NCBI GenBank assembly: GCA_025174535.1
Contig: JALBUN010000004.1
Location: 310,001 to 374,000 of the forward strand
Direction: 5' to 3'
Source: Cantharellus purpuraceus
Lineage: Eukaryota; Basidiomycota; Agaricomycetes; Cantharellales; Hydnaceae
DNA length: 64,000 bases
The translations under genes and the position numbers were made by a program. This document shows, piece after piece, positions 42,211 through 53,671 of the stretch (its first letter is position 1; every line of letters starts with the position of its first letter). The notes below the pieces were generated by a model. That model was not told the DNA's origin and did not search any database. It saw only the letters and a program-made list of their open reading frames with translations.

Positions 42211-42942
42211 TCACCAATCCTCCATTTTTCCCAATAGCTCTGTGAATCCCATTCCAGCACGCAGCCAAGTCTCCATCTCGTCAATTCGACTCTTGTCAAC
42301 ATCCCCTTCAGCTTTGTCCTTTAGAATAAGGAGAACATTTAGAAACGCTTCGTTGTTGAGATCTATCAAACGAGCGACACCATCCATGACAAGGATATTG
42401 CGACAGAACACGTCTCCATGTGACGATTCGTCCTTCTTGCCAACTTCGGTCTCCAACAAGGGGAGATCATGAATATCTCTCAAGCCTTGCACGATATCAC
42501 GGAAGCACGACCAGCGGACGGTGGGAAGGGTATCGATTGTTACGCCAGCCCAGAGGAATAAAATGCCACGCAGGTCACCGTCTTCGTCCACGACATAAGC
42601 AATGAAGTGGATGACATGTGGACTATGTGCGAGTCGCATGTTCATCGAGATCTTGGCATCAAGCAGGGGAATCTGAGACGTTATCAGGAGCTGTTTGAAA
42701 ATACAGCGTTCGCCCTTCCACGTACATGTCTCTACAGAGTACTCAGGGTATTGCCTTCCCTGTAAACTCGTATATGGAACGTGTGGATATCCGGGATCTG
42801 GTAGGTTAGGGGTTGCTCTGGCCGGTCCCAAGATGCCAAAACATTCAATTTCATCATCTGACCAGGCATGCTCGATAAGGTCAGCGCCTGAAAGCGGCGG
42901 CAAGGTCAAGGGAAGGTTGGCATCCCTCCAAGGTAGAATCAT
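42211..42942 (-). CDS. Small atypical protein-kinase-like protein
   Basis: Single-exon frame from ATG 42942 (MILPWRDANLPL) to the stop at 42211, about 243 aa. The C-terminal lobe is clear: DIVQGLRDIH, then SSHGDVFCRNILVMD (HxDxxxxN catalytic loop as HGDVFCRN) and ARLIDLNN in the DFG position, where Asp is kept but Phe-Gly is not. The N-terminal lobe is reduced: CTWKGERCIFKQLL has a candidate lysine, but no glycine loop is visible. This fits the expanded fungal kinase-like families whose activity is uncertain. The frame stays open upstream of the ATG. Confidence 0.65.
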   Translation of the reverse strand: MILPWRDANLPLTLPPLSGADLIEHAWSDDEIECFGILGPARATPNLPDPGYPHVPYTSLQGRQYPEYSVETCTWKGERCIFKQLLITSQIPLLDAKISMNMRLAHSPHVIHFIAYVVDEDGDLRGILFLWAGVTIDTLPTVRWSCFRDIVQGLRDIHDLPLLETEVGKKDESSHGDVFCRNILVMDGVARLIDLNNEAFLNVLLILKDKAEGDVDKSRIDEMETWLRAGMGFTELLGKMEDW

Positions 42943-43685
42943 ATAACACTGGCACCCACTCGCACTAGCGCTCAAAGAGCCGGAATGGAAGCGAGGCCGG
43001 AACAAGCAGCTCGGTGATTAGCCAGACCACCGGGTGTCCCCCAATTAAGTCTGGAGATAATTCTAGGCTCCACTGTATATGAAACCAACTTCAGCCGAGT
43101 GTCGCTAGCTATGATAGTCTTAGGAAAAGCTACAGTGGAGCGTTCGCAAAGCTCTGGTGGAGCTCCACAGTTGCTCCAAACCCACGACCACGCCGATGCG
43201 AATCGATAACCCTGGTGGAAGTGGTTCTGGAGGCAGGAGTAGTGGCCAGGAGCATGAACACGGCCATGGTTGTCCATCGCAAGTCACACTTACAATGGGA
43301 TGCCATGCCGTTTGCATTCGGCGGTCTGACCAGCTGCCGGTCCAAGCTAAGACTATGGTGGAGCATCAAAAGGCTGGGTTTTCAGCTTAAGCTGGTTCCA
43401 TATACGCCCTATTGTCGGAGCGTTAAGGCGTATATGTTAAGCTGAGTTTCACTAGCTACCCAAATAGATTACAACAAATATATGGCTTAACCATATCTTA
43501 TGACTGCAAGAGACATGAGCACATCCCATATATGCCGGCACAACCGCAAAATTCCTGAACACAACTTGTATTCACTACTGACACTATGTATGGTAACACA
43601 AGACTATAAGCTGTCTTGGAAGCACCGCCGACTCAAGCAAGGCCCGGCCGATTTTCCTGATGAGGGGTATGAGGGGAATACGTAC
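42943..43685 (+). other. Intergenic with inverted repeats
   Basis: No gene is seen. Perfect 10-bp inverted repeats are present: ATAGTCTTAG near 43112 with CTAAGACTAT near 43348, and CATATACGCC (43399-43408) with GGCGTATATG (43427-43436). A 12-bp palindrome CAGCTTAAGCTG lies at 43383-43394. The region may also hold the unresolved last exon of the gene at 43686-44530. Confidence 0.4.
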
Positions 43686-44530
43686 TTGCGGCAAGGGCAC
43701 GCTCAATATCACTGGGCTCTTCAGTCTCAATGTCGATACCTTCCATTGGCATGTCCATGGTTGATCTTTGTGCCTCCCACCGTTCTATCTCCTCGAGCTC
43801 CTGGAGATATTCTTGAATGAGCGCATCATCCAGCTCTTCCAATGGTGGTGATGGATGTCGCAACGTCGGCGTTTGGCCTACAGGACAGACAAACCAGATG
43901 ACTGTTCAGCGAACCTAAGCAGAGCTGTAAATCAACCGCACCTGTATACTCCCGCTCTAAAGCGTTCATGTCTTCATACATGTTCGGATCTATCGAACTG
44001 CCAAATTCGCGTTCAAACGACACTTGTTTCTCATACTGGGATCTATGTGCCTCGTTGAGCATCGCCCTATGATAAATCTTATAGGTAGAGGATTAGTTTT
44101 ATACTGGCCACAAGTCCAGAGCACGAGCATTCCATACCTCGTCGTTAAACACATCGCCGCCTTCATTCATGACATCGTCACCTTCCTCAAATACATCACT
44201 ACTACTTCCATCCATAGAGCTGAGCTCCCGGCGAGCTTGTACTGTTCGCGCTCGTCCATTCTTGGCACGTTCAAGACAATGCTTGAATCTCTCGCGCAGG
44301 AACTGCTTCTGTGGGGTGTCTTCAGTCCTATACAGAAGCTTCGGAGCTGGAAGCGACGAGCGCGAAGAGGATTGTGCCTTATATTGGCTCTTGCGTCTAG
44401 CCTGGACGTTATACGTAGGAGAGGACGACGCTGACAGAGGAGACGAGTGGCCAGGCTGATACGTCTGAGGATGTCGGCCTGAATTTCTGGGACCAAGACG
44501 AGCGAGTGGAGAGCACACAGAAAGTGGCAT
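43686..44530 (-). CDS. Possible RPA-interacting protein homologue, 3' end unresolved
   Basis: Exons 44530-44138, 44077-43942 and 43877-43686 keep one frame. The ATG at 44530 begins MPLSVCSPLARLG. A basic segment QFLRERFKHCLERAKNGRAR is followed by an acidic Ser-rich part, then HRAMLNEAHRSQYEKQ and a long acidic helix LEELDDALIQEYLQELEEIE. A basic N-terminal helix followed by an acidic middle is the layout of RPAIN proteins, which carry replication protein A into the nucleus. Their C-terminal zinc finger should follow the GTACGT donor at 43685, but I could not place that exon. Family assignment is tentative. Confidence 0.45.
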
Positions 44531-46624
44531 TGTAAATTTCCTAACGTGAGCTCAGAGTTGCACTTCCAGGCTGTGCTAAGTATTTGCTACCGCGGTGTGG
44601 GCGGTTATTGACGCGTCAAGCTCATTGGCTCAAGCGCTCTGTAACGAGTTGGAGTTCGGACTTCGAAGTACTTAGCACAACCAGTAGACCAGTCGTAACC
44701 ACAAGGTCGGGTTCTCCTATCGCTAACGTACATGTAACTCTCTACCTATTTATATATCACCTGTCTCCTGTCTCAGAACTGAGTCGGAGCTCCTAGTTAA
44801 GTCGGAGCCATTGCTGTATGTCCGCTAAGTGGACTAGCTCCTTACACGCCATGGCTTACTAAGAGGAAGCCGTAAGCCCTGCTTTCATCTTCACTATCAA
44901 GAACCTCTCCAAGGTACGCTGGCGTCTCGCATTGCAGTGTTGTGACGCGTCGTCCCAATTTGTTACCGACAACCCTAATATTTTTTTGATAAAAATGTCT
45001 GACTTGAATTTAAAACTTTTGTCGAGTTTACTTGTGCTACTTTATCAGCTCCAACATTCTCGAGTAGAACTAGCCCGAACATGAGCATAGACATGCTACG
45101 GTGGGCAAGCTATATCAACATATAATCTTCTAGTAAGAAAGCACCCATGATGTCGTATAAAGCTGAGAACGGCATATCGGCAGCCTGTGTTCGCCACTGG
45201 AACCGCTGCTATATTCTCACTATACAATTGGATGGCGATGTCAAATTTCATGACATACTACTTCTTGCGTTTTGCTGACACTGATTACTCGCCAGTTTGC
45301 ACTGGCACCCGACATGAAACTCAAAGTCCCTACTGGCAGACGTACGTACCATGTGAATTGAATTACCTACTCAGCAATGATAATTCATAAACAATCTGTC
45401 TACAGCCACATCAGCTAAAGAAACGTGCTCCGGATTTATCTATTGAAGCAGAGGAACGTTCCTACATGATTGCTAGAGATAGGAGGTCATTTATCTCTTA
45501 ACTTCGCTCTCCTTATATACAGTCGCAACCAGGAGGGTGGTACTCTCAGACAGGACCAAGAACGGAACGAGACCAACCCAGGACTGAAGTAGGCATCAGC
45601 CAGAGTGAATATAATGTATGCTGTGGACCGCTTGTGCACACCACAGATGCACAGCGCCGGTATGCATTAATTCCGTCAGCTGAGCAGTATTCCATGAAGT
45701 ATATATGGCATATCCAACCCTACATCCTCTGGTATATGTGATATGTAAGTCAGCAGTATATTACTAGTGGTGTCCAGTGGCAAACATGGTTTTCTGAGAT
45801 GTGCCGCTTATACATCCATGGGTACCTCAGAACTCAGGATTTGAGGTTAGGTTCAGGATTTGGAATTACCTGTTGACACAGCTTGCCCACCGTACATGAC
45901 TGCAAAGGCGGCTACCAACCGCTGCGCTTTGTACTCAGGGTCGCGTATTGCCTCGCGGGCGGTTGATCTATGTAAACGAGGGTTGTCTCCATGTTTTGCG
46001 CTGCGTGGTAGGTTGATGACCACTTTTCCCGTCAGGCGTGACGAAGCACCAGCATAGGGTTCAGCTCCTATGCGGAGGCGAGCCGGAAGATGGTTACTAC
46101 AGAGACAAATTGTTGGCTGCCTTCATATGTAGCGCCGAACCCAAAGGGCACAACCAGTAGTATTGTAACCAAACAAATCAAATGAACACAATGACACGGA
46201 TGACACTCTTGAACTTTTCTCACAATCCCACCCAAGATCATTATCATGGTCATCTGAGCTCATGGCAGTTGCTGTACATGCGCTCATCTGGGCTGTACTC
46301 TCACCTATATGGTAACCTTGAAGGCGGTGACTAAGTCTACCATCATCGTGACAATCAGACTACCTCCGGCCGCTCGCTCGACGCTGCTCTCCCGTAGCTC
46401 CCGCGGTGATGATATACGAATATTGATTACATGGTACCAAATGAGCACTATGCCTGAGGTGGAGCCATGGCTTGAGAGGGCATATAAAGGGTCAGGTTCT
46501 TAATACCTTCTCCTTGTCTAAGACCCACTTCAATTTGTCTGGTACAATCACACTCACTACACTATACTCGTATAACATTCTTTCGCTTTATATTCACCGT
46601 ACCCTTATTCACACATTATTCAAA
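44531..46624 (+). other. Gene-poor gap of about 2 kb
   Basis: No convincing gene. A minus-strand frame of about 75 codons near 45850-46090 reads protein-like (GKVVINLPRSAKHGDN, FAVMYGGQAVST) but lacks a start and neighbours. The last 150 bp should hold the promoter of the expansin-like gene; CATATAAAGG near 46480 is a plausible TATA box. Confidence 0.4.
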
Positions 46625-47132
46625 ATGTTCAAAGGCACTCTTTTCGCGTCTCTCGCTCTCTTCACCACTCTTGCTGGTGCTGCGCCGGTCGTACCACGAC
46701 AAACCAACACGGGTGACGTTACTTTCTTCGAGCCCGGCCTTGGAGCTTGTGGAAATGTCAACTCTGCGTCCGATTTCATGGTCGCAGTGTCTACCCAATT
46801 CTTTAACAGCTTGTGAGTGCCAATCCGAACCTATGGCTGCAATAACAATACCAACCGTACTGTTTCTTCGTCTTCAGTGGCCCACAATCGAATGGCAACC
46901 CCGTGTGCGGACGCCAGATCCAGGCCACGGCTCGTGAGTCATTGAATTAACTTCATGTAATGATGGCTGAGGTTTCGATTGTTCAGCTGGTGGTAAAACT
47001 GTCACCGTCACCGTAGAAGACAAGTGCCCAGGTTGCGCAGAGTTCGATCTCGACATGTCTCCCGCAGCATTCAACACCCTTGCGGATCCAAGCGTTGGCC
47101 GTATTCATGGCGTTACCTGGCACCTGTTGTAA
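46625..47132 (+). CDS. Secreted barwin/expansin-like protein (double-psi beta-barrel)
   Basis: Exons 46625-46812, 46878-46933 and 46987-47132 give 129 aa. The ATG begins MFKGTLFASLALFTTLAGAAP, a classic signal peptide, followed by VVPRQ, a possible Kex2-type site. The domain shows GDVTFFEPGLGACG, VAVSTQFF, NPVCGRQI, VTVEDKCPGC and FDLDMSPAAFNTLADP, ending HGVTWHLL. These are the DPBB landmarks, with paired cysteines and the conserved Asp. Such small proteins are thought to loosen or bind wall polysaccharides. There is no cellulose-binding domain. A TATA-like CATATAAAGG is about 140 bp upstream. Confidence 0.88.
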
Positions 47133-47149
47133 AGTCCCGAGAGACTCGA

Positions 47150-47690
47150 CATATCCGTATTAATATATTCTATAAGGATGTATTGGATAATTCCTCGGTG
47201 CACTCAAGGGTTAAATACATAGATTACCAGGTCTTGCAACTAGCATTCTGATATTCTGTGACAACTTGAATGAGCGAATTGCAATGACGTCAAACCATCT
47301 CCACCTGACTCTTAGCTCAAGTACGGAGGGCTCAGGTCCAGCTGCGCCGTACAAGCGCGTCTCGTGATGTTATCTGAGCAGGCTACTGAGGGGTAATATT
47401 TAATTGGGGATTGTCGGGCTATGAAGATAATGAGTCGTGGCTGGGGGAAGGGGGGGGTCACCTGCACGTTCGAGGAAGAACATGGAAGGGTTAAGTCAGA
47501 GTTTGTTGATGAGCGAAGAGGTAGGGTGCTGTTCCTCAGCGAGGAATGCTCGCGCAAAACGGGATTGTTTAGCAGGTTTGCAAGCCAATTGTTTGTGGCA
47601 TGTGCGCCTGTTTACAACGCTCGACCGACCTTACAACTGTTATTATTCAACCATCAGGGGATATACCTTGAACAGTGAGAAGACCTCTGT
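47150..47690 (+). pseudogene. Decayed fragment 1 of the DUF7330-like family
   Basis: Bases about 47310-47600 match the second exon of the family (GCTCAAGTACGG, GTACAAGCGCGTCTCGTGA, TTGATTGGGGATT-like, GAGTTTGTTGATGA). They have frame breaks and no first exon. The segment, including the sequence just downstream of the expansin-like gene, is repeated at 50500-50960. Confidence 0.6.
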
Positions 47691-47739
47691 ACATTGTAGT
47701 CCCTCTTAAGTTCTTCAAATTGTGGTTGCCCTCCAAAGT

Positions 47740-48060
47740 GTTAGACAGTTGCTACTATTAATACTGGATGCTCATGTAGTCTTGAAGGACGTGAATATTC
47801 ATGAGCTTTCCTGACAGTTTGTCCTGTTAAATGACACAGGCAGGCAGAAGTTCGTCAGGCCAGTCAGGTTATTGGAACTGCCATTGACACGGGTTGAAAA
47901 CATTGACCTTACGTGCATAGCATTGGGTGGATTTTCTGTCTGATGAGAGGTAACAAAGAAAGCAGCGCAGACATGAAAGTTGGAGCTCCGATACTCAGCT
48001 CATCCACAGTGGCAAATACCGAAAGAATCAAGAAGCGAGCCATTCAGAACAGGCATGGCG
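47740..48060 (+). repeat. Duplicated upstream flank of the DUF7330-like genes (1 of 3)
   Basis: The same block (GAAAGTGTTAGACAG, CTTGAAGGACGTGAAT, CCTGACAGTTTGTCCT, GGATTTTCTGTCTGATGAGAGG) recurs at about 49140-49500 and 50995-51370. It always sits a few hundred bases upstream of an intact copy and marks the unit of tandem duplication. Confidence 0.75.
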
Positions 48061-48114
48061 TGCCATAAGTGTGCTCTAACCCTACCCTTTCCTCAGAACG
48101 CCTAGACAACGAGC

Positions 48115-48938
48115 ATGGCAACTGCCTCTGCAGACGGGGATCAACATGAACATACCTATACAAAAAATGGGACTTCAGATGCCGTGCCGCCACCCATCAA
48201 TGCATCTTCGTCGTCTTCATCCTCGGTGCCCACGCCTACCCTATCCCCACCAACCAATTTCCTTACTGTCGTCCGCGATTACTATGATATCAAGGGTGCA
48301 TATACCATTGACCCCTCTCTGCCATTACTTCCTGGTGCTGTTCACTACTACGGTGACGATGTACTGGAGCCGTTGAATATATGTGTTATGTCAGAGTATG
48401 GCACTATCGATGTTGTCATCGAGCTCGTGTGCAGGGGCGAAACCAAAGGTCCTGCGCGGCTCGCGATAAATGCGCAAAACAGCGACGCCACGATTGCAGT
48501 GGTGAGCCGCAGACACCTTTTTGTACTGCAAGTATAACCAACTCCGATTGTCCACCTTAGCATGACAGGACATCAAACCGCTTTCGTCTCAAAGCGACAT
48601 CTAAAGGTGGCGCCATCGTAGTTCGTCTCCCCTCAACGTTTCTTGGCCCCTTCTCCATCAGGCTCAAGTACGACAACCTTACATTCAGCCCCGCCGTACA
48701 AGCGCGTCTCGTGACACTCCTCGAGAAGCAGTATGAAAGGCGTTTTTTCATTGGTGATTATGCATCGTCGGGCTATGAAGACGATACGTCATGGCATGGT
48801 GACCATCTGTGCGTCGAGGCAGGATCTGGGACGGTAAAGATAGAGTTTGTTGATGAGGGAAGTGAAGCACCTGAAACGCTTGTCAAGAAGCCGGAGCCCT
48901 CGCGTAGAAAGGGACTTTTTAGAAGGTTACTATGCTAA
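48115..48938 (+). CDS. DUF7330-like family protein, copy 1
   Basis: Two exons, 48115-48501 and 48561-48938, give 254 aa. Exon 1 has a Ser/Pro-rich lead and then PTNFLTVVRDYYDIKGAYTIDPSLPL, YGTIDVVIELVCRG and ATIAV. Exon 2 begins HDRTSNRFRLKATSKGG and has VVRLPSTFLGPFS, RRFFIGDYASSGYED and VKIEFVDEG, ending with basic RRKGLFRRLLC. The phase-0 junction and the CAT start of exon 2 are the same in all four copies. The domain has the beta-rich, repeated look of fungal DUF7330 proteins; this name is from memory. There are no membrane spans. Function is unknown. Confidence 0.75.
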
Positions 48939-49539
48939 TTGTTTGTGGCACATGCATCTTTCTTGAATTTGTTCTCCTTGTTAACACAGTGTCTATACTG
49001 CGTGTAACATTGCTTTAAACCATTGCAAATGCGTAGGGTTGGAAGTTTCACAGACAGCTGTCGCACATACGAATTTCATTTCCAGGCCCCTGTGCATTGT
49101 GCATTGTAGTGCCTCTTCAAGTTCTTCAAATTGTGGTTGCCTTCGAAAGTGTTGGACAGCTGCTATTATTGATACTGGATGCTCATGTAGTCTTGAAGGA
49201 CGTGAATATTCATGAGCTTTCCTGACAGTTTGTCCTATTAAATGACACAGGCAGGTAGAAGTTCGTCAGGCCAGTCAAGTTACTGGAACTGTCATCGGTC
49301 GTATGAGCATCACATTTACTTGGGAAACTTCCATTGAGGGGTTGAAAACATTGTGTGGATTTTCTTCTGATGAGAGGTAACAAAGAAAGCAGCGGAGACA
49401 TGGAAGTTGGAGCTCCGACACTCAGCCGACGCTCACGGTGGCAGTGCCGTCAAAATCAAGAAGCAAGCCAGCCATTCAGAGCAGGCATGGCGTGCCATAA
49501 ATGTGCTCTAACCCATACCCTCTCCCCAGGACCTAGATC

Positions 49540-50429
49540 ATGGCAACTGCTTCTGCAGACGGAGATCCACCTGACTGCACAAAGAATGCGACTCCAGATG
49601 CCGTGCCGCCACCTATCGATGCATCTTCATCGTCTTCATCCTCGATGCCCACACCTACCCTAGCCTCATCAACCAATTTTCTTAGTATCGTCCGCAATTA
49701 CCATGATATCAAGGGTGCATATACCATTGACCCCTCTTTGCCATTACCTCCTGGTGCTGTTCCCCATTACGGTGACGACCTGGAGCCGTTGAATTTGCGT
49801 ATTAGGTCGGATTATGGCACTATCGATGTTGTCATCGAGCTCGTGTGCAGGGGCGAAACCAAAGGTCCTGCGCGGCTCGCGATAAATGCGCCATACAGCA
49901 GCGCCACGATTGCAGTGGTGAGCCGCAGATACCTCTTTGTACTGCATGTATAGCCAACTCCGATTGTCCACCTTCTTAGCATGACAGGACATCAAACCGC
50001 TTTCGTCTCAAAGCGACATCTAAAGGTGGCGCCATCGTAGTTCGCCTCCCCTCAACGTTTCTTGGCCCCTTCTCCACCTGGCTCAAGTACGACAACCTTA
50101 CATTCAGCCCCGCCGTACAAGCGCGTCTCGTGACACTCCTCGAGAAGCAGTATGAGAGGCGTTTTTTCATTGGTGATTATGCATCGTCGGGCTATGAAGA
50201 CGATACGTCGTGGCATGGTGACCATCTGTGCGTCGAGGTAGGATCCGGGACGGTAAAGATAGAGTTTGTTGATGAGAAAAGCGAAACACCTGAAATATCT
50301 GAAACACCTGAAACACCTGAAACACCTGAAACACCTGAAACACCTGAAACACCTGAAACACCTGAAACACTTGTCAAGTATCCGGAGCCCTTGCGTAGAA
50401 AGGGACTGTTTAGAAGGTTACTGTGCTAA
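49540..50429 (+). CDS. DUF7330-like family protein, copy 2, with ETP repeat
   Basis: Exons 49540-49917 and 49980-50429 give 275 aa. It is very close to copy 1 in both exons and in the intron. It differs by a Glu-Thr-Pro tract inserted before the basic tail (LVKYPEPLRRKGLFRRLLC). The longer exon 2 is entirely due to that tract. Upstream sequence from about 49090 repeats the region upstream of copies 1 and 3, indicating tandem duplication of whole gene plus promoter. Confidence 0.75.
50283..50372 (+). repeat. Coding minisatellite, 10 units of 9 bp (GAAACACCT)
   Basis: Units encode Glu-Thr-Pro; the second reads Glu-Ile-Ser and the last Glu-Thr-Leu. Copies 1 and 3 have only one diverged unit here (APETLV and NPETPS), so the array expanded in copy 2 alone. 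Unit length keeps the frame. Confidence 0.9.
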
Positions 50430-50489
50430 TTGTTTGTGGCACATACATCCTTGAAGAATTGCATTTGTACTCCTTTGATAACACGGTGT

Positions 50490-50960
50490 TCTATACTGCG
50501 TGTAACATTATATTGAATAACTCCTTGGTGCACTCAAGGTTAAATACATAGATTACCAGGTCTTGCAACTAGCATTCTGATATTCTGTGACAACTTGAAT
50601 GAGCGAATTGCAATGACGTCAAACCATCTCCACCTGACTCCTGGCTCAAGTACGGAGAGCTCAGGTCCAGCCGCGCTGTACAAGCGCGTCTCGTGATGTT
50701 ATTTGAACAGGCTAATGAGGGGCAATATTTAATTGGGGATTATGCATAGGATAAAGTTTGTTGATGAGCAAAGAGGTGGGGTACTGTCCCTCGGCAAGGA
50801 ATGCTCGCGCAAAACGGGATTGTTTAGCAGGTTGCCGAGCTAATTGTTTGTGGTATATGCGCCTTTTGACAACGCTAGAACGACCTTACAGCTGGTATCG
50901 ACTTGGAATATTCAACCACCAGGGAATATACCTTGAACAGTGGTTAGACCTCTGTACATT
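50490..50960 (+). pseudogene. Decayed fragment 2 of the DUF7330-like family
   Basis: This is a near copy of 47180-47690. It includes the flank originally lying beyond the expansin-like gene (TGCACTCAAGG..TTAAATACATAG) and the broken second-exon remnant. No intact ORF exists. Confidence 0.65.
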
Positions 50961-51421
50961 GTAGTGGCTCTTCAGGTTCTTCAAATTGTGGTTGCCCTCG
51001 AAAGTGTTAGACAGTCGATATTATTACTAGGAAAATTTCATGCAGTCTTGAAGGACGGGAATTTTCTGAGCCTTCCCGACAGTTTGTCCTGTTAAAAATG
51101 CTTTGTGACACAGGCAGGCAGAGGTCCGTCAGGCCAGCCGGGCTACCGGAACTGTCATGGGTCGTGTGAGCATCACAGTTACCTGGGGAATTGCCATTGG
51201 CACGGGTTGAAAACATTGACCTTACGTGCATAGCATTGGGTGGATTTTCTGTCTGATGAGAGGTAGCAAAGAAAGCAGCGCAGACATGAAAGTTGGAGCT
51301 CCGATACTCAGCTCATCCACCGTGGCAAATACCGAAAGAATCAAGAAGCGAGCCATTCAGAACAGGCATGGCGTGCCATAAGTGTCCTCTAACCCATACC
51401 CTTTCCTCAGAACGCTAGACA

Positions 51422-52239
51422 ATGAGCGTTTTAACTGCCGCTTCAGACGGGGATCAACATGCACCTGCCTACCCAAAAAATGCGACTCCAGATGCCGTGC
51501 CGTCTCACATCAATACATCTTCCTCGATGCCCACACCTCCCCTAGCCCCGCCAACCAATTTCCTTACTGTCATCCGCGATAACAATAATATTAAGGGCGG
51601 GTATGCCATTGACCCCTCTCTGCCATTGCCTCCCGGTGCTGCTTACGATTATGACGATGATGGGTATACAACGAATATACGTATTGCGTCGAAGTATCGC
51701 TCTATCGATGCTGTCATCGAGCTCGTGGGCAGGAAGCGTGCCGAAGGTCCCGCGCGGCTCGCGATAGACGCGCCATACGGCAGCGTCACGATTGCAGTGG
51801 TGAGCTGCAGATACCTCTTTGTACAGCATGCATAGCCAACTCCGATTGTCCACCTTCTTAGCATGACAGGATGTCGAGCCGCTTTCGTCTCAAAGCGACG
51901 TCTAAATATGGCGCCGTCGTAGTTCGTCTCCCCTCAACGTTTCTTGGCCCCTTCTCCACCAGGCTCAGGTACGGCAAGCTTACGTTCAGCCCCGCCGTAC
52001 AAGCGCGTCTCGTGACACTCCTCGAGAAGGGTCGTGAGAGGCGTTTTTTCATTGGTGATTATGCATCATCGGGCTATCAAAACGATTCGCGTTGGCCTGG
52101 TGACCATCTGTGCGTCGAGGCAGGACTTGGGAAGGTAAAGATAGAGTTTGTTGATGAGGAAAGTGAAAACCCTGAAACACCGTCCAAGAATCCGGAGCCC
52201 TTGCATCGAAAGGGACTGTTTGGAAGGTTACTGAGCTAG
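51422..52239 (+). CDS. DUF7330-like family protein, copy 3
   Basis: Exons 51422-51799 and 51862-52239 give 251 aa. Start MSVLTAASDGDQH; conserved blocks are PTNFLTVIRD, GGYAIDPSLPLPPGA, SIDAVIELVGR, ARLAIDAPYGSVTIAV, SSRFRLKATSKYGAVVVRLP and FIGDYASSGYQ. It is more diverged from copies 1 and 2 than they are from each other. The ETP tract is reduced to NPETPSKNPE. The C-terminus RKGLFGRLLS has lost the double arginine of the other copies. The reading frame is intact, so it is likely functional. Confidence 0.75.
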
Positions 52240-53116
52240 TTGTTTGTGCCACATACATCCTTGAAGAATTGCATTTGTACCCTTTGTTAACACAGCGTTC
52301 TATACGGCATGTAACATTGCTTTAAACCATTGAAAATGCATAGCGTTGGAAGTCTCACAGACGGGAATGGACAGCTGACAGACCATCGCATATGTAGATT
52401 TAATTTACTCCTGTCATGGGATGCAAATCATATATGTCCCTAACAGGCAGGCAACATGAGATAACTGTACTAACATCTCGAGACCTAATAGGCATCACCC
52501 ATCTGCTTAAAGTGATCCTCGTCGTGCGATTGGCGGATTCTAATGTGCAAGTTTAATGATAGCACGTAATATCTACAAGGTCCGGTGAAACTATAATAGC
52601 TTTGCATGGCGCAGAATATAAACGTATGGATGAGTTTAATGATAACACTATTGGAAACTATAACAGAAATGCGTAGTAAAGATCGATGGTATTAATGATA
52701 TGGCATCGTTGAGCCGAACTGTGGCCAGAGAGATGCAAGGTTCCGAAATAACGGTCGTTGACAGTCGCCGAAGGTAAGAACTGAACACCACGCATTAAAC
52801 CTATTAAAATGCATCTTGTCAGCGCGAAACCTAGGTTATGATTCAACAGAGAAAACAAAGTCTAGGTCTACATAAGTCCATGAACAGTACAGGGGTTGAA
52901 GAGTTCCTCAGGCCTCAGGAGTCGCAGAGGATTCCGATCTCGAAGATTAGTGATCTAGGCACATGCCGAATTTAGATTATGATTTCACGGAATAATTCCA
53001 GCTCAACCGGCACACTGGAATTACAGCAGTATGCTCATGGGTTCGGTGTATCACCGCAGCTGCTGGAGGAACGAAGGTACACTTAGTCTATATTGACAAA
53101 ACTTCACAGCTGCCAC
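52240..53116 (+). other. Intergenic, no gene seen
   Basis: Spacer between copy 3 and the Nudix gene. The first 100 bp resemble the 3' flank of copy 1. The rest has no recognisable feature. Confidence 0.5.
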
Positions 53117-53671
53117 TCACGTGAGTAGTGTACTGTCACTGTTCACCACAATGCTTAAGGCCTTCTCCACGACTTCGCGATCGCTCGCAAAAGTCAGCCT
53201 CCTCAGCGCAATCTCCACATCGAAAAACTCGCTCGCAAAGCTCTCACTTTGAGTCTGTGTGCCCTCCTGCTTAGGCGCTCCAGTGGGCTCGGCAATGTAC
53301 CACCAAGTAAACTTGATATTCCCGGGTCTCACTGTGCGCATAGTCACGGCGAAGGGCTCCTTGGCATTTGGGGCAAGGGCAACGACATCCTTTACATTTA
53401 CACCCGCGGGTGGCGCTCGAGTCCACATCTGGAGGTTCGGCAGGAACCGACACGGATACCCCGTTTCTTCGAACGTTTCGCGTAGTGCCGCTGCCTCGAC
53501 TGATTCCCCACGGTCTTTTCGTCCTTTCGGGAGGAGCCAGTGACCCTTTGTGAGGTGATGCAAGATGCAGACTTCCAACCCGCGTGGAGAGCGGCGGAAT
53601 AGCACTGTGCCCGCCGTGAGTACAAAGTTTGGGGAGAAAAGTTGCGTTGTGGGTAAGGCAGAGGAGGCCAT
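53117..53671 (-). CDS. Nudix hydrolase (diphosphoinositol/dinucleotide polyphosphate type)
   Basis: Single-exon frame from ATG 53671 (MASSALPTTQLF), about 184 aa. An in-frame GTG two codons upstream is ignored. The Nudix box is complete: G-RKDRG-E-SVEAAAL-RETFEETGY (Gx5Ex7REUxEExGU). Before it are SAGTVLFRR-like LTAGTVLFRRSP and GHWLLPKGR, typical of diphosphoinositol polyphosphate and Ap4A/Ap6A hydrolases. The box binds the catalytic metal. The protein is probably cytosolic. A GTGAGTGG after the last codons could be a splice donor, so a short extra exon is possible. Confidence 0.85.
   Translation of the reverse strand: MASSALPTTQLFSPNFVLTAGTVLFRRSPRGLEVCILHHLTKGHWLLPKGRKDRGESVEAAALRETFEETGYPCRFLPNLQMWTRAPPAGVNVKDVVALAPNAKEPFAVTMRTVRPGNIKFTWWYIAEPTGAPKQEGTQTQSESFASEFFDVEIALRRLTFASDREVVEKALSIVVNSDSTLLT

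Noticed and set aside
50167..50377. Minus-strand ORFs with FQV and GVS repeats
   Set aside because: Antisense shadows of the Glu-Thr-Pro minisatellite.
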